A stretch of DNA of 64,000 nucleotides. It comes from Moraxella boevrei DSM 14165 (GTDB lineage Bacteria; Pseudomonadota; Gammaproteobacteria; Pseudomonadales; Moraxellaceae). A program made the position numbers and the translations under genes. The first letter of the stretch is position 1; each line of letters starts with the position of its first letter. The DNA lies in the NCBI RefSeq assembly GCF_000379845.1, contig NZ_KB903793.1, positions 1-64,000 on the forward strand. Reading direction: 5' to 3'. Positions 1-10,258 of this stretch are shown piece after piece. Under the pieces are notes generated by a model that made no database searches, was not told the origin of the DNA, and saw only the letters and a program-made list of their open reading frames with translations.

Positions 1-1041
1 AAACCAAACCCTAAGCAAAATGAAAAAGGCTGGTTGGCGGTTGATACTAGCGAGTTTTTATTATTTGATAAAGCTAAAGCCAAGCATGCAGTCAAATTAC
101 TTGGAACGCTAAATGATAGAAGTGGTAGGGCTTTCATTAGTATTCATCAGCAAACAAATAAGGGGGTTATAACAATTGCTGAGCATAAAAGTATTAATTG
201 GATTTATCGTCATGAAGCCAAGGTAATACGTAATTATTGGGAAGTAACCAAAGGCTTGAATAGCACAAACCCTGATAATGTGAAAGATCAGGCTATATCT
301 AGAAAAGATTGTCCACATAAAATTGATGGGGCGATAAAAGTTGCTGAGTATATTGTTGATGAGATTAAGAGGAATGTTAAGAGTTTGGTGGCTCAGAGAA
401 TTCGTTATCATAATACTGGAGAGATAGGAGCAGAATTACAAAAAGAGTTTGATAAATCAAATGAGAGAATTAACAAAATAAAAGATCCTTTTGAATTCGG
501 GCAACCTATTCGTAATCCAGAAACCCAAAGAAATTACGTGTTGGCATTCAAGCTATGGTATGATATGGTTGACACGAATAAGGATTGGGATCATAAGCCA
601 AAACTTTATAATGATGATAGATTCAATAGAAATAGTGGTATTACTGTACATAGAAGATATGATGAAAAAAAGCAAGAAGGTGAAGTGCTAAAAAGCCATT
701 ACCACAAATATAGAGATTACGACTATTTTTATGATATTTGGTCAAACATTCATTATGGCTATGTTGGGCTTAGTGTGGGTTTTGGAGAACAAGTCTTATT
801 GTTTGGTTCAACCTCTCAACAAGTATTCAATAAAGCAACAAAAGGAGCTGACACACCCGATGATGTTACAGCTATTAAAATTGGGTTTCAACTTTATGAA
901 AAATTCGGAAAATTTGCCGAAAAATTAACTTATCAAGATGTATTGAATATTTTAGATAAGACAGCCGTTGTTAAAATGCCGAATTCAAAACATATACATT
1001 GGTGCTATAATACAGATAACCCAGATAGGATTAAAAAATGA
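1..1041 (+). CDS. Polymorphic toxin C-terminal region, type 44-like (5' end outside window)
   Basis: The reading frame is open from base 1, so this is the 3' part (346 codons visible) of a longer gene; a TTG at 34 is in frame but nothing marks it as a real start. The last 180 residues hold features I associate with the predicted nuclease family polymorphic toxin type 44: LWYDMVDTNKDWDHKP, then DYFYDIWSNIHYGYVGLSVG, then an IKIGFQLYEKFG helix. Such domains form the toxic tip of contact-dependent or type VI effectors. The stop codon overlaps the next gene by four bases (ATGA), the usual toxin-immunity arrangement. A degenerate copy of its last helical segment lies at 1594-1716. Family assignment is from remembered sequence patterns, not a search; the nuclease activity is inference. 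Confidence 0.65.
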   Translation, partial: KPNPKQNEKGWLAVDTSEFLLFDKAKAKHAVKLLGTLNDRSGRAFISIHQQTNKGVITIAEHKSINWIYRHEAKVIRNYWEVTKGLNSTNPDNVKDQAISRKDCPHKIDGAIKVAEYIVDEIKRNVKSLVAQRIRYHNTGEIGAELQKEFDKSNERINKIKDPFEFGQPIRNPETQRNYVLAFKLWYDMVDTNKDWDHKPKLYNDDRFNRNSGITVHRRYDEKKQEGEVLKSHYHKYRDYDYFYDIWSNIHYGYVGLSVGFGEQVLLFGSTSQQVFNKATKGADTPDDVTAIKIGFQLYEKFGKFAEKLTYQDVLNILDKTAVVKMPNSKHIHWCYNTDNPDRIKK

Positions 1042-1553
1042 AAAAAAAATTGATTTTATTATTGATAAAATATAAAAAAATTATATTTTGTGTATTGATA
1101 TTTAAATTATATTTCTTGGTATCATCTTTTTTTTATGATACTAATTTTTATATTTACAACAATATTAATTATGATATATTGTACAAAAAGATAGAGATAT
1201 CAAGTGATGAAGATCCGGGCTTTACTAGTAAAGAAATACGTAGTATGCGTATTAAATACAAATTAAGAAAAAACAAAAAAGCTGTAATAAGATATGATAA
1301 AGAATATTGGAAAAAAAACAATAGAAAGTTTGAAATTGACATTCTTTCTATTGATGGTAAGTATTTATTTGGTAATATATTTGTAGATAAACCTGCTTAC
1401 CCCAACCAAAAACCCTCTTGCTCCTTCAAAATAGAAGTCTATTCTGACAGAACAGTAGTGACCCCAACTTACAAACGGTTTTGTAAAAAACCGATGTATT
1501 ATCATGAAAACTTTGATCCTTATAACCCAGCACATCAGCCAAAATCTTATTAG
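1038..1553 (+). CDS. Putative immunity protein with N-terminal membrane anchor
   Basis: A 171-residue protein whose start codon overlaps the stop of the upstream toxin-like gene (ATGA at 1038). Residues about 5-32 form a single hydrophobic segment, so it is probably anchored in the inner membrane with a basic, lysine-rich soluble domain outside or inside. No enzyme motif is visible. It is very AT-rich compared with flanking housekeeping genes such as ligA. Position and translational coupling argue that it protects the cell from the adjacent toxin, but I recognise no immunity family and the function is inferred from context only. Confidence 0.6.
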   Translation: MKKKLILLLIKYKKIIFCVLIFKLYFLVSSFFYDTNFYIYNNINYDILYKKIEISSDEDPGFTSKEIRSMRIKYKLRKNKKAVIRYDKEYWKKNNRKFEIDILSIDGKYLFGNIFVDKPAYPNQKPSCSFKIEVYSDRTVVTPTYKRFCKKPMYYHENFDPYNPAHQPKSY

Positions 1554-1593
1554 GACACCCTGACAATTCACAACAATTTTAGCCATTAACAAA

Positions 1594-1716
1594 GTAACTG
1601 CGATAAAAATTGGTTTCACGCTTTATAAGAAATTCGGAAAATTTGCTAAAGGATTGACCTACCAAAATGTATTAGATATTTTAGACAAAACGCCCCAAAA
1701 TTTGTTGCCAAATTAA
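1594..1716 (+). pseudogene. Orphan toxin C-terminal tail (duplicate of the type 44-like toxin end)
   Basis: Forty in-frame codons beginning VTAIKIGFTLYKKFGKFAKG and ending in TAA closely match residues near the end of the upstream toxin (VTAIKIGFQLYEKFGKFAEK, encoded from 865). There is no start codon or upstream domain, so this is a leftover tip from another toxin allele. It precedes a second immunity candidate at 1833, as expected where new toxin-immunity modules displace older ones and leave the old tail and its immunity gene behind. Confidence 0.8.
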
Positions 1717-1763
1717 GAAAGAGGTGTAGGGTCTGTTGAACATTCACAAATTTAACACATCAG
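1714..1763 (+). repeat. 50-bp direct repeat, copy A (IS5-like end)
   Basis: Starts at the TAA of the orphan toxin tail and reads TAAGAAAGAGGTGTAGGGTC and onward; it matches 48 of 50 bases at 2196-2245. On the minus strand it encodes D-V-L-N-L-stop, comparable to the transposase C-terminus in copy B, so it looks like an insertion sequence end left behind or recombined here. Confidence 0.75.
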
Positions 1764-1832
1764 TCAAAATCTGGTGGGCATTACAGTTTCACCATAATTG
1801 CGTGCCAGTACTGGTAAAATTAAGGATAGAAA

Positions 1833-2198
1833 ATGTGGAAATTAGTATTTAATATTAGCCTGTTAATACTTTTAGACAGTTGTGGTAAAGAGCCAACCAT
1901 TGACCGTGCTGAGTATCTTGAAAAAATATTTCCAAATCACCCAGGTTATAAGACGTTTTTAGTGAAAGCTAATTATTTTAATAAGCCTAGCTGTCAATAC
2001 TTAGAAAATTGGGCTAAAGCCAATGTAAAGACTACTTTAAAAAAAGAACGTGAACAATATACATTCTTAAGTTACGATGATGAAATAACCGCTAAGAATC
2101 CATATCTTGAAAAAGAATATGACGCTATTGGGGAACACTATGTAATTTGTGAAATGTTTAATGATGATTATCAATGTTTTAACTGTAATGATGACTAA
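1833..2198 (+). CDS. Putative lipoprotein, second immunity candidate
   Basis: 121 residues starting at an ATG after AAGGATAGAAA. The N-terminus is a lipoprotein signal with lipobox LDSC at about residues 14-17 (Cys17 would be lipidated), so the mature protein is a periplasm-facing lipoprotein. The rest is charged, with a cysteine-rich end (ICEMFNDDYQCFNCNDD). It follows the orphan toxin tail at 1594-1716 and its stop lies in the second copy of a 50-bp repeat, so it probably belonged to a displaced toxin-immunity pair. I do not recognise the family; the immunity role is inferred from context. Confidence 0.6.
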   Translation: MWKLVFNISLLILLDSCGKEPTIDRAEYLEKIFPNHPGYKTFLVKANYFNKPSCQYLENWAKANVKTTLKKEREQYTFLSYDDEITAKNPYLEKEYDAIGEHYVICEMFNDDYQCFNCNDD

Positions 2199-2245
2199 GA
2201 AAGAGGTGTAGGGTCTGTTGAATATTCACAAATTTAACATATCAG
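2196..2245 (+). repeat. 50-bp direct repeat, copy B (IS5-like end)
   Basis: Second copy of the repeat at 1714-1763 (two mismatches), starting at the TAA of the lipoprotein gene. It runs directly into the transposase remnant on the minus strand, which supports the view that the repeat is one end of an IS5-family element. Confidence 0.75.
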
Positions 2246-2363
2246 CTACTATAATCTGATAACATAAGAGTAACTTATCATAACGAGTAGCAATCGCCCT
2301 AAATATTTTGCATTTTTTAAAAGCATTTTCTACTAGAGGGATTAAATTTAATTCGTGACAATG
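2226..2363 (-). pseudogene. IS5-family transposase C-terminal fragment
   Basis: Read on the minus strand, about 45 codons give LVENAFKKCKIFRAIATRYD, then KLLLCYQ and a stop TGA at 2226-2228. The pattern VENAF...FRAIATRYDKL is the conserved end of IS5-family DDE transposases. No N-terminal part or catalytic residues remain in the 170 bases before ligA, so this is a relic. It is probably the source of the 50-bp repeat here and of a related sequence at the end of accA. Confidence 0.75.
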
Positions 2364-2536
2364 AGAATAAAAAAACTATTAGTTCAACGTAGTAAAATGT
2401 GGGCTTTGCAAATTACAAATTACCTTGAACAGTTATTGTTTGGAAAAAGTTTACGGTGCGATTACGCCGGCTAACCATAGATTTTTTAGTTTTTTATAAA
2501 ATTTATTGTTATACCTAACCAAAGCCTAGACTTAGA

Positions 2537-4564
<2,028 letters not shown>

Positions 4565-4624
4565 TTAAAATTGTGGCAATATTACGGTATTTTGCGAATT
4601 TTCTCAAGGGATTGCTAAAAAATT

Positions 4625-5215
4625 TTATGGGTTTAAATATCGCCGAAAGCGTAACTTTTGGCTTGGCAAAATTGCCATATCTAAGCCAATATCCCATGTA
4701 TTCACGTCAAGGCGTTCCACCAACTGAAAATTGTACGCCCAACCGATTTTAACAGGTTTATTTTTGCATTTTGCCAAGGTTTTATCATAAAAACCGCCAC
4801 CCATACCCATACGATTGCCTTTTTTGTCAAGGGCAACCAAGGGCATAAATAGCAAATCCAACTGTTTGGCGCTTATCATGTTGCCGTAAGCAGGTTGTTG
4901 CATGCCAAGTTTATGGGTGATTAAGCGGTTATTTTTTAAAGTATATTGAGAAATTTTAATAAATTTTAGTACTTTATCCGCATGAATAACCACTGGCAAA
5001 TACAGCTCAAAACCATGTCTTTTTGCCCAATCTGCAATCGGTTGGGTTGGCAGTTCGCCAAATGCGTCCAAAAATAAACCAACTTTTGTGCCGTGTTTGT
5101 ATTTGTTTAATTTGCTTAACTGGCGATAGGCTTGCAAAGCATGATAGTTACGCTCTCGTTTTGTTAAGTTTAGCCGTTGTTTACGCAGTTGTTTTCTTAA
5201 ATGTTTTTGTGGCAT
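4625..5215 (-). CDS. 5-formyltetrahydrofolate cyclo-ligase
   Basis: 196 residues of the YgfA/MTHFS family, which converts 5-formyl-THF to 5,10-methenyl-THF with ATP. The N-terminus is a basic helix (KHLRKQLRKQRL) and the family signature GNRMGMGGGFYDK lies at residues 133-145, where the phosphate-binding glycine-rich loop sits. It is divergent from gspF and upstream of ligA. A formate-THF ligase is also encoded in this window (fhs), so two entries to the one-carbon folate pool are present. Confidence 0.93.
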   Translation of the reverse strand: MPQKHLRKQLRKQRLNLTKRERNYHALQAYRQLSKLNKYKHGTKVGLFLDAFGELPTQPIADWAKRHGFELYLPVVIHADKVLKFIKISQYTLKNNRLITHKLGMQQPAYGNMISAKQLDLLFMPLVALDKKGNRMGMGGGFYDKTLAKCKNKPVKIGWAYNFQLVERLDVNTWDIGLDMAILPSQKLRFRRYLNP

Positions 5216-5307
5216 AAATTTTTCCGTGACATTTTTTGTAAAAATGGGGCTTTATTTTAGCGTGCTATCTGTTTACAATAAAGCAATTTTTAACGATGAG
5301 AATAACT

Positions 5308-6513
5308 ATGCCTGCTTATCAATACGTTGCGATAGACGCACAAGGTAAAACCGAAAAAGGGATTTTAGAAGCCGATTCCGCTCGCCAAATCCGTCAGCAA
5401 TTACGAGAAAAATCGCTATTGCCTGTGGAAGTTACCCCTATCCAAAAACAAAATGCGGGCAAACGCCGTTTTGGACAAAAAAGCATCAGTGCCTACGATT
5501 TAGCATTAATTACTCGGCAATTATCGGTACTTTTGGCATCGGCGATTCCGATTGAACAGGCGTTAAATGCAGTTGCCAAACAAAGCGAAAAACCGCATAT
5601 CAAAGCGTTAAATTTGGCAGTACGTTCCAAAGTGTTGGAGGGCTATAGCCTGTCAAAAGCGTTGGACGAAGCGGGCAATTTTCCGCAGATTTACACCGCA
5701 ACCATTTCAGCAGGCGAGCGGTCTGGGCATTTAGACTTGATTTTAAACCAACTGGCAGACTATACCGAAAACCGTTTTGCCATGCAAAAAAAGATACAAG
5801 GGGCATTGGTTTATCCGATTATTTTGCTGATAATGGCGATTGCAGTCGTGGTGGGGTTGATGACCGTAGTTGTGCCAAAAATTGTGAAAGTGTTTGAACA
5901 ATCCGAGCAAGCCTTGCCAACCATTACCCAAGTTGTTTTGACCTTGTCCAATCTTTTAACCCAATGGTGGTGGCTTGTGTTAGCAGTTGTGTCTGGTGGT
6001 TTGATTTTGTTGATAAAATTTATCAAAACGACCGCAGGACGTGCGACTTTTGATGCGTTGGTATTACGCTTGCCAATTTTTGGCAAACTGTCTCGCAACT
6101 TGAACGCTTCTCGTTTTGCCAGTACCTTGTCAATCTTGGTACGCTCTGGCGTGCCGTTGGTGGATGCCTTAAAAATAGGCGGTGCGGTAATGTCAAACGT
6201 GCATATCAAAGAAAACATTGACAAAGCCTGTGAAAAAGTGATTGAAGGGGCGAGCCTGTCTAGCCAACTGGAAAAAAGCAACTATTTTCCCCCCATGATG
6301 GTACAAATGATAAAAAGTGGCGAAAACTCAGGCGAACTGGATAATATGCTGGCTCGCACTGCCGATATGCAACAAAACGAAGCAACCAATATGATAAGTA
6401 CTTTGTTATCGCTACTTGAGCCGTTGATGTTGGTGCTAATGGGGGTGATTGTGATGACCATTGTCATGGCGGTGATGTTGCCGATAGTCAATATGAATGA
6501 TTTGGCAGGATAA
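5308..6513 (+). CDS. gspF: Type II secretion inner-membrane protein GspF
   Basis: About 401 residues. The start MPAYQYVAIDAQGKTEKG is typical of GspF; an in-frame ATG twelve bases upstream (5296) has a poorer ribosome site, so 5308 is preferred. Two tandem T2SSF domains (about 70-195 and 270-395) each end in hydrophobic helices (about 168-190, 220-240, 370-395). GspF is the polytopic platform protein that connects the secretion ATPase to pseudopilin assembly. gspG follows 3.2 kb downstream, separated by small lipoprotein genes. The related pilus protein PilC is the alternative, but the N-terminus favours GspF. Confidence 0.9.
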   Translation: MPAYQYVAIDAQGKTEKGILEADSARQIRQQLREKSLLPVEVTPIQKQNAGKRRFGQKSISAYDLALITRQLSVLLASAIPIEQALNAVAKQSEKPHIKALNLAVRSKVLEGYSLSKALDEAGNFPQIYTATISAGERSGHLDLILNQLADYTENRFAMQKKIQGALVYPIILLIMAIAVVVGLMTVVVPKIVKVFEQSEQALPTITQVVLTLSNLLTQWWWLVLAVVSGGLILLIKFIKTTAGRATFDALVLRLPIFGKLSRNLNASRFASTLSILVRSGVPLVDALKIGGAVMSNVHIKENIDKACEKVIEGASLSSQLEKSNYFPPMMVQMIKSGENSGELDNMLARTADMQQNEATNMISTLLSLLEPLMLVLMGVIVMTIVMAVMLPIVNMNDLAG

Positions 6514-6586
6514 ATCACTATTTTTTTGTAGCAGACTTGTGCTATAATTTAGCTCAATTAAATTGTATTCATTAAGGCAAATTAAC

Positions 6587-7060
6587 ATGAAAAAAATTCT
6601 TTCCACTGTAATTTTGGCAACAACTTTGGCATTAACCGCTTGTGGAGGCGGTAGTTCAAGCAGTTCTGGTACAAATCATCAAACTAACAAACCACAAAAA
6701 GAAATTGCTTTTGGTGTAGAAAAAACCTTGGCAAATAACAATGTGTATAAGTGCTATTCTCAACATGCACTTGATAGTTGTACCGATGACAACACTTGTG
6801 GCGTTGCCAAATGTACGCTTGTAAAAGGAACACCACCTGCATTAACGCTACCAAACTGCGAAACACAAGGTAACACCTTTTGGGGCAAAAAAGGCGAAAG
6901 TTGCCAGTTTAGCGTTCCAGACTTTGACAATGGTAAGCCAAAGATTCTAGAATGTGATGCACAAGGCAAAACCATATTTAAGTCAGATATCAATGGTGAA
7001 GGCTTAGAAGCAGAGCAACTGCCAAGCAAAACAGGTGCAAAATTTTTAAGATGTGAATAA
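6587..7060 (+). CDS. Small cysteine-rich lipoprotein, paralogue 1
   Basis: 157 residues from ATG 6587 (AAGG nine bases upstream); a TTG at 6563 is in frame but less likely. Signal peptide with lipobox LTAC and a GGGSSSSSG linker, so an envelope lipoprotein. The mature part has paired cysteines and the strings VAKCTL and WGKKGESCQFS, also found in the gene at 7789 (VAKCTL, YGKKGESCTFS), so the two are paralogues. No known domain recognised. A TATAAT at 6543-6548 could be its -10 element. It lies between gspF and gspG, so secretion or surface display by the type II system is possible but unproven. Confidence 0.85.
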   Translation: MKKILSTVILATTLALTACGGGSSSSSGTNHQTNKPQKEIAFGVEKTLANNNVYKCYSQHALDSCTDDNTCGVAKCTLVKGTPPALTLPNCETQGNTFWGKKGESCQFSVPDFDNGKPKILECDAQGKTIFKSDINGEGLEAEQLPSKTGAKFLRCE

Positions 7061-7118
7061 TATTGTTAAATTTACCTAAGCTATCAAGATTGGGTAAGTT
7101 TTTAAACAAGGATAAACC

Positions 7119-7526
7119 ATGAAAAACTTATTTAACACAGCCATTTTAACCCTAGCAACCACATTGACATTAACCGCTTGCGGTGGTGGTAGTTCGGATA
7201 GTTCAGGTAGTTTTGACTCATTTGATGTGGGTGCTTATCAGGCGAGACTGGTTAATCTGCCAAGTTGTCAAATTGACCATACGTTAAAAATCATTCATGC
7301 AGGTAAAAATGGTAAAAACGACCGTATTTCGCAACTTGTTCCACAAGAATGTAAGGTTAAACTACCTGATGTTAATGGTGGATATGCGTTTAGCTTAAAA
7401 TGTCAAAGCTATGTCAGCCTTCAAGAAAGACCTACTGTCAGTTACTACGCAACCAAAAAATATGAGAGTAGTGTTATCAATTTAATAAAAAATGGCAAGA
7501 CTTACCATGTGGCCTGTGTCAAATAA
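7119..7526 (+). CDS. Small lipoprotein, group member 2
   Basis: 135 residues. The signal peptide and linker (LTLTACGGGSSDSSG) are nearly the same as in the flanking lipoproteins, but the mature domain differs and has four cysteines (SCQ, ECK, KCQ, ACVK). It is preceded by AAGGATAAACC. It may have arisen by duplication of the 5' end joined to a different domain. Function unknown. An intrinsic terminator follows at 7553-7579. Confidence 0.85.
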   Translation: MKNLFNTAILTLATTLTLTACGGGSSDSSGSFDSFDVGAYQARLVNLPSCQIDHTLKIIHAGKNGKNDRISQLVPQECKVKLPDVNGGYAFSLKCQSYVSLQERPTVSYYATKKYESSVINLIKNGKTYHVACVK

Positions 7527-7552
7527 GCATTTTATCTGTGATATCCCTTTTA

Positions 7553-7579
7553 AAAACGGTTCAATTGAGCCGTTTTTTT
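7553..7579 (+). terminator. Intrinsic terminator after lipoprotein 2
   Basis: AAAACGGTTCAA pairs with TTGAGCCGTTTT (one G-U pair), followed by a run of T. The remaining bases to 7788 are AT-rich with no gene seen; they presumably carry the promoter of the next lipoprotein. Confidence 0.8.
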
Positions 7580-7788
7580 ATACATTTTACAAAGTAATAA
7601 TATAGCAATAAATTTACAAAAAATATACAAAATTTAACATCTTTTTTTTCTGCTTTGTATTAACATGTAAGAATAACAACAAATTGGTAAACTTTTCAAA
7701 AATATTTTATCAAATTTGCTAAAAAAAACGGTAACTTTCAGCCATGATTGTTGCTAAATTCTGACTATTTTAAGATAAGGAAAATGCC

Positions 7789-8223
7789 ATGAAAAAGGTA
7801 TTCAGTGGTTTAGTTTTAGCCAGTACGTTCGTTTTAACCGCTTGCGGTGGTGGTAGCTCGGATAGTTCATCAACTTATACCCAAAGTTTTAAAAAGGTTT
7901 TAACCAATAAAAACGAATATAGTTGCCCAACCAAAGTCGCATTTGATGCGTGTGGAGATGACGCAAGCTGTAAAGTCGCAAAATGTACTTTAACCAAAGA
8001 AGTAGTCAAGCCTGTTGATATAGCAACTACTAAAGCTTGTACCATTGATGGCAATAACGTCTACGGCAAAAAAGGTGAAAGCTGTACATTTAGCATCGCT
8101 AAATTCAATGGTGGTGCTACACAAGCATTGACTTGTAGTACAACAGGTGCAGGTTCTATTGCAGGTGGTATTAATTTTGGTAAATCTTTTGTACTCAATG
8201 GCGTAACTTTAAGCTGTAAATAA
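7789..8223 (+). CDS. Small cysteine-rich lipoprotein, paralogue 3
   Basis: 144 residues with lipobox LTAC, then GGGSSDSSS. It shares with the gene at 6587 the order of cysteine motifs (C..D..C.VAKCTL, GKKGESC.FS), so it is a diverged copy. It has its own long upstream region and a terminator after it. No domain is recognised; a periplasmic or surface lipoprotein is the most that can be said. Confidence 0.85.
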   Translation: MKKVFSGLVLASTFVLTACGGGSSDSSSTYTQSFKKVLTNKNEYSCPTKVAFDACGDDASCKVAKCTLTKEVVKPVDIATTKACTIDGNNVYGKKGESCTFSIAKFNGGATQALTCSTTGAGSIAGGINFGKSFVLNGVTLSCK

Positions 8224-8236
8224 TCAAAATTTTACT

Positions 8237-8278
8237 ACCTAATAAAGCGGCTTAATGGTATCATTAGGTCGTTTTTTT
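8237..8278 (+). terminator. Terminator-like hairpin after lipoprotein 3
   Basis: ACCTAAT (8237-8243) pairs with ATTAGGT (8263-8269), followed by CG and seven T. An ATG at 8255 lies inside the loop, so it is unlikely to be the start of the following gene. Confidence 0.7.
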
Positions 8279-8293
8279 AACGTTGGAAAAAAG

Positions 8294-9055
8294 ATGAAAA
8301 ATAAACTGTTTTTTGCAATTTATACGCTTGTGGTATTTGGTCTAGGGGCGTTATTGAGCTTTATTTTGACCACAAAATCTTATATGCAGGATTTAAACAA
8401 CCTAAAAGCCAAAACCCCACAGTCTATTAATGAACTCGCCACGCCAACCCAGCCGAAAACTGCTCCAGTCGCCAGTCAAGCAGTGGTGATTGAACAAACC
8501 ATTGCCCAAAATCAGCAAAACAAAACCAATTTTTCAACCCAAAATTTTAATGAACAATCCGCCAAAGCGGTGTTAAATGCCATTCCAGACAGTCAGCTAT
8601 CGGCGTATGTGTCTCGCTTTATGACCCAAAAAGATGCCGAGTTGATAGGCGATAAACGCCAATTTGCCAACCGAGCCATAGAAGAATTGTACAAACAAAA
8701 CGACAATCAACCATTAACAGGGCAGGTGTTGCTCTCTACAACGCCTAATTTTCCAGAAAACTCCATGAATACCAATACCTTGCAAAAACGCCAAAAACTC
8801 TACGCACATCTCAATACCTTTGGCAAAGTACCTTTGGGGACAAATGTGTTTATCAAGTGGACAAATCGTAGTACAGGGGAAGTGCTGTTGTTTGAAAAAA
8901 AGCTGATTTCGCCAGATTCAAATACCAATTGGGTGAGTTATCAGCCTTATGACACTTGGCAAACGGGCAGTTATGATATTCGTTTTTATCAATTTACGTC
9001 CCAGCTTGAGCCTGTGGCACAGCTTAGTTATGATGTACATCAAGTGGTGGAGTAG
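8294..9055 (+). CDS. Membrane-anchored protein of unknown function
   Basis: 253 residues from ATG 8294 (TTGGAAAAAAG before it). One N-terminal transmembrane helix (about 6-28), then a glutamine/asparagine-rich linker to about residue 100 and a C-terminal beta-rich domain (about 150-253) that contains FIKWTNRSTGEVLLFEKKLI and a run of aromatic residues. The topology suggests a periplasmic domain tethered to the inner membrane. No family recognised. It sits between the small lipoproteins and the toxin-antitoxin pair ahead of gspG. Confidence 0.75.
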   Translation: MKNKLFFAIYTLVVFGLGALLSFILTTKSYMQDLNNLKAKTPQSINELATPTQPKTAPVASQAVVIEQTIAQNQQNKTNFSTQNFNEQSAKAVLNAIPDSQLSAYVSRFMTQKDAELIGDKRQFANRAIEELYKQNDNQPLTGQVLLSTTPNFPENSMNTNTLQKRQKLYAHLNTFGKVPLGTNVFIKWTNRSTGEVLLFEKKLISPDSNTNWVSYQPYDTWQTGSYDIRFYQFTSQLEPVAQLSYDVHQVVE

Positions 9056-9119
9056 TGGTTGCATTTGTTTTACAAGTGTTTTACAATTTACTTTTGGTAA
9101 AAGTAAAAAAGAGCAAACG

Positions 9120-9368
9120 ATGGCAAATTTAAATGTACGCATTGATGATGTTACCAAACAACAAGCCTTTTTGGTGTTTGAAGAATTAGGCATTAGCCCA
9201 AGCCAAGCGGTGCGAATTTTTTTGGATTATGTCGCTAAAACTGGCAAAATGCCAATTCGTCAATTTATGGTGGCGGATGATGACAGTGATTTGGTGGAAA
9301 TTACCAAAAAACGCCTTGCTGAACCTCATAAAATCCGTGAAACCACGCTTGATGAGTTATTTTCATGA
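9120..9368 (+). CDS. RelB/DinJ-family antitoxin
   Basis: 82 residues from ATG 9120. MANLNVRIDDVTKQQAFLVF followed by ISPSQAVRIFLDYVAKTGKMP is the ribbon-helix-helix N-terminus of RelB/DinJ antitoxins, which bind operator DNA and neutralise a RelE-type toxin through the C-terminal part (here rich in acidic residues). Its stop overlaps the toxin start by four bases. Such pairs usually repress their own promoter through the antitoxin DNA-binding half. Confidence 0.92.
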   Translation: MANLNVRIDDVTKQQAFLVFEELGISPSQAVRIFLDYVAKTGKMPIRQFMVADDDSDLVEITKKRLAEPHKIRETTLDELFS

Positions 9369-9658
9369 CTTACACAATTAAAGTTCATGATGATTTTGTG
9401 GAAGAATTGGCAAGTTTACCAACGGCAATCAAAGCCCAATTACGCAAAAAATTAGACAAAATTGTGGAAAATCCGCACATTCCAAAAAATCGTTTGGGTG
9501 GCGATTTGGTCGGTTACTATAAGGTTAAATTGTTAAAATCAGGCATACGTCTGGTTTATCAAGTCAATGACGATGAAATTTATATTTTGTTGGTTACGGT
9601 TGGCAAACGTGCGGATAATGAAGTTTATGATACCGCCAAAAACCGTTTAAATCCCTAA
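9365..9658 (+). CDS. RelE/ParE-superfamily toxin
   Basis: 97 residues, translationally coupled to the antitoxin (ATGA overlap). The fold signature is visible: helical pair with a lysine-rich stretch (AIKAQLRKKLDKIVENP), then RLGGDLVGYYKVKLLKSGIR and LVYQVNDDEIYILLVTVGKR. RelE-type toxins cut mRNA on the ribosome; ParE-type ones block gyrase. The sequence alone does not decide between these, but the R-L-V-Y-Q-V and V-G-K-R strings lean to the RelE side. Confidence 0.88.
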   Translation: MTYTIKVHDDFVEELASLPTAIKAQLRKKLDKIVENPHIPKNRLGGDLVGYYKVKLLKSGIRLVYQVNDDEIYILLVTVGKRADNEVYDTAKNRLNP

Positions 9659-9762
9659 TGTTTCTATAAAATTAACAAATATTTTATTTCGCAAAAATCC
9701 ATAATCACATACAATTTTCTGCTAGAATAGCGTTTTTTAAAATAAATGAAGATGGAATAATT

Positions 9763-10188
9763 ATGTCAAATTATCAAAAACAAGCAGGTTTTACCTTAAT
9801 TGAAGTCATGGTCGTTATTGTGATTTTGGCGATTATGGCAGGATTGGTTGTGCCAAAAGTCGTTGGACAAAGCGATAAAGCCCGTGTCAAAACCACCGAA
9901 ACCGCACTCTCTGCCACGTCTAATGCCATTGACATGTTTAAAGTGGACAATGGACGCTACCCAAGCACACAAGAAGGTTTAAACGCCCTAATCACGCCAC
10001 CGCAAGGGGCAAAAAACTGGCCTGAAGGGGGGTATATCAAAGGCGGTTTTCCAAAAGACGGCTGGGAAAATGAATTACAATATGTCGCCCCGGGGACAGA
10101 AGGGCGTGCTTATGATTTGTTTTCGCTTGGTGCGGACGGGCAAGAGGGCGGTGAAGACGGCAATGCGGATATTTTTGCTAAGCTTTAA
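9763..10188 (+). CDS. gspG: Type II secretion major pseudopilin GspG
   Basis: 141 residues. Short prepilin leader cut before F10 (KQAG|FTLIEVMVVI) by the prepilin peptidase, with Glu5 of the mature protein in place. The C-terminal half has the calcium-binding globular domain typical of GspG (PSTQEGLNALITPP, GWENELQY, LFSLGADGQEGGEDGNADI). GspG polymerises into the periplasmic pseudopilus that drives secretion. A TAGAAT element at 9723-9728 may be its -10 box. Confidence 0.96.
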   Translation: MSNYQKQAGFTLIEVMVVIVILAIMAGLVVPKVVGQSDKARVKTTETALSATSNAIDMFKVDNGRYPSTQEGLNALITPPQGAKNWPEGGYIKGGFPKDGWENELQYVAPGTEGRAYDLFSLGADGQEGGEDGNADIFAKL

Positions 10189-10258
10189 CGATTTTCTGTA
10201 AGATTTTCACCCAATCACCGACTAAAGGCTATTGATTAAAAAATAATTGAGTAATTGT

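Noticed and set aside
2361-2474. Open frame of 37 codons between the IS remnant and ligA
   Set aside because: No ribosome site and no recognisable motif; overlaps the transposase fragment on the other strand.
8255-8293. Upstream start of the membrane-anchored protein at 8255
   Set aside because: The ATG lies in the loop of a terminator hairpin; ATG 8294 has a ribosome site and gives a normal N-terminal helix.
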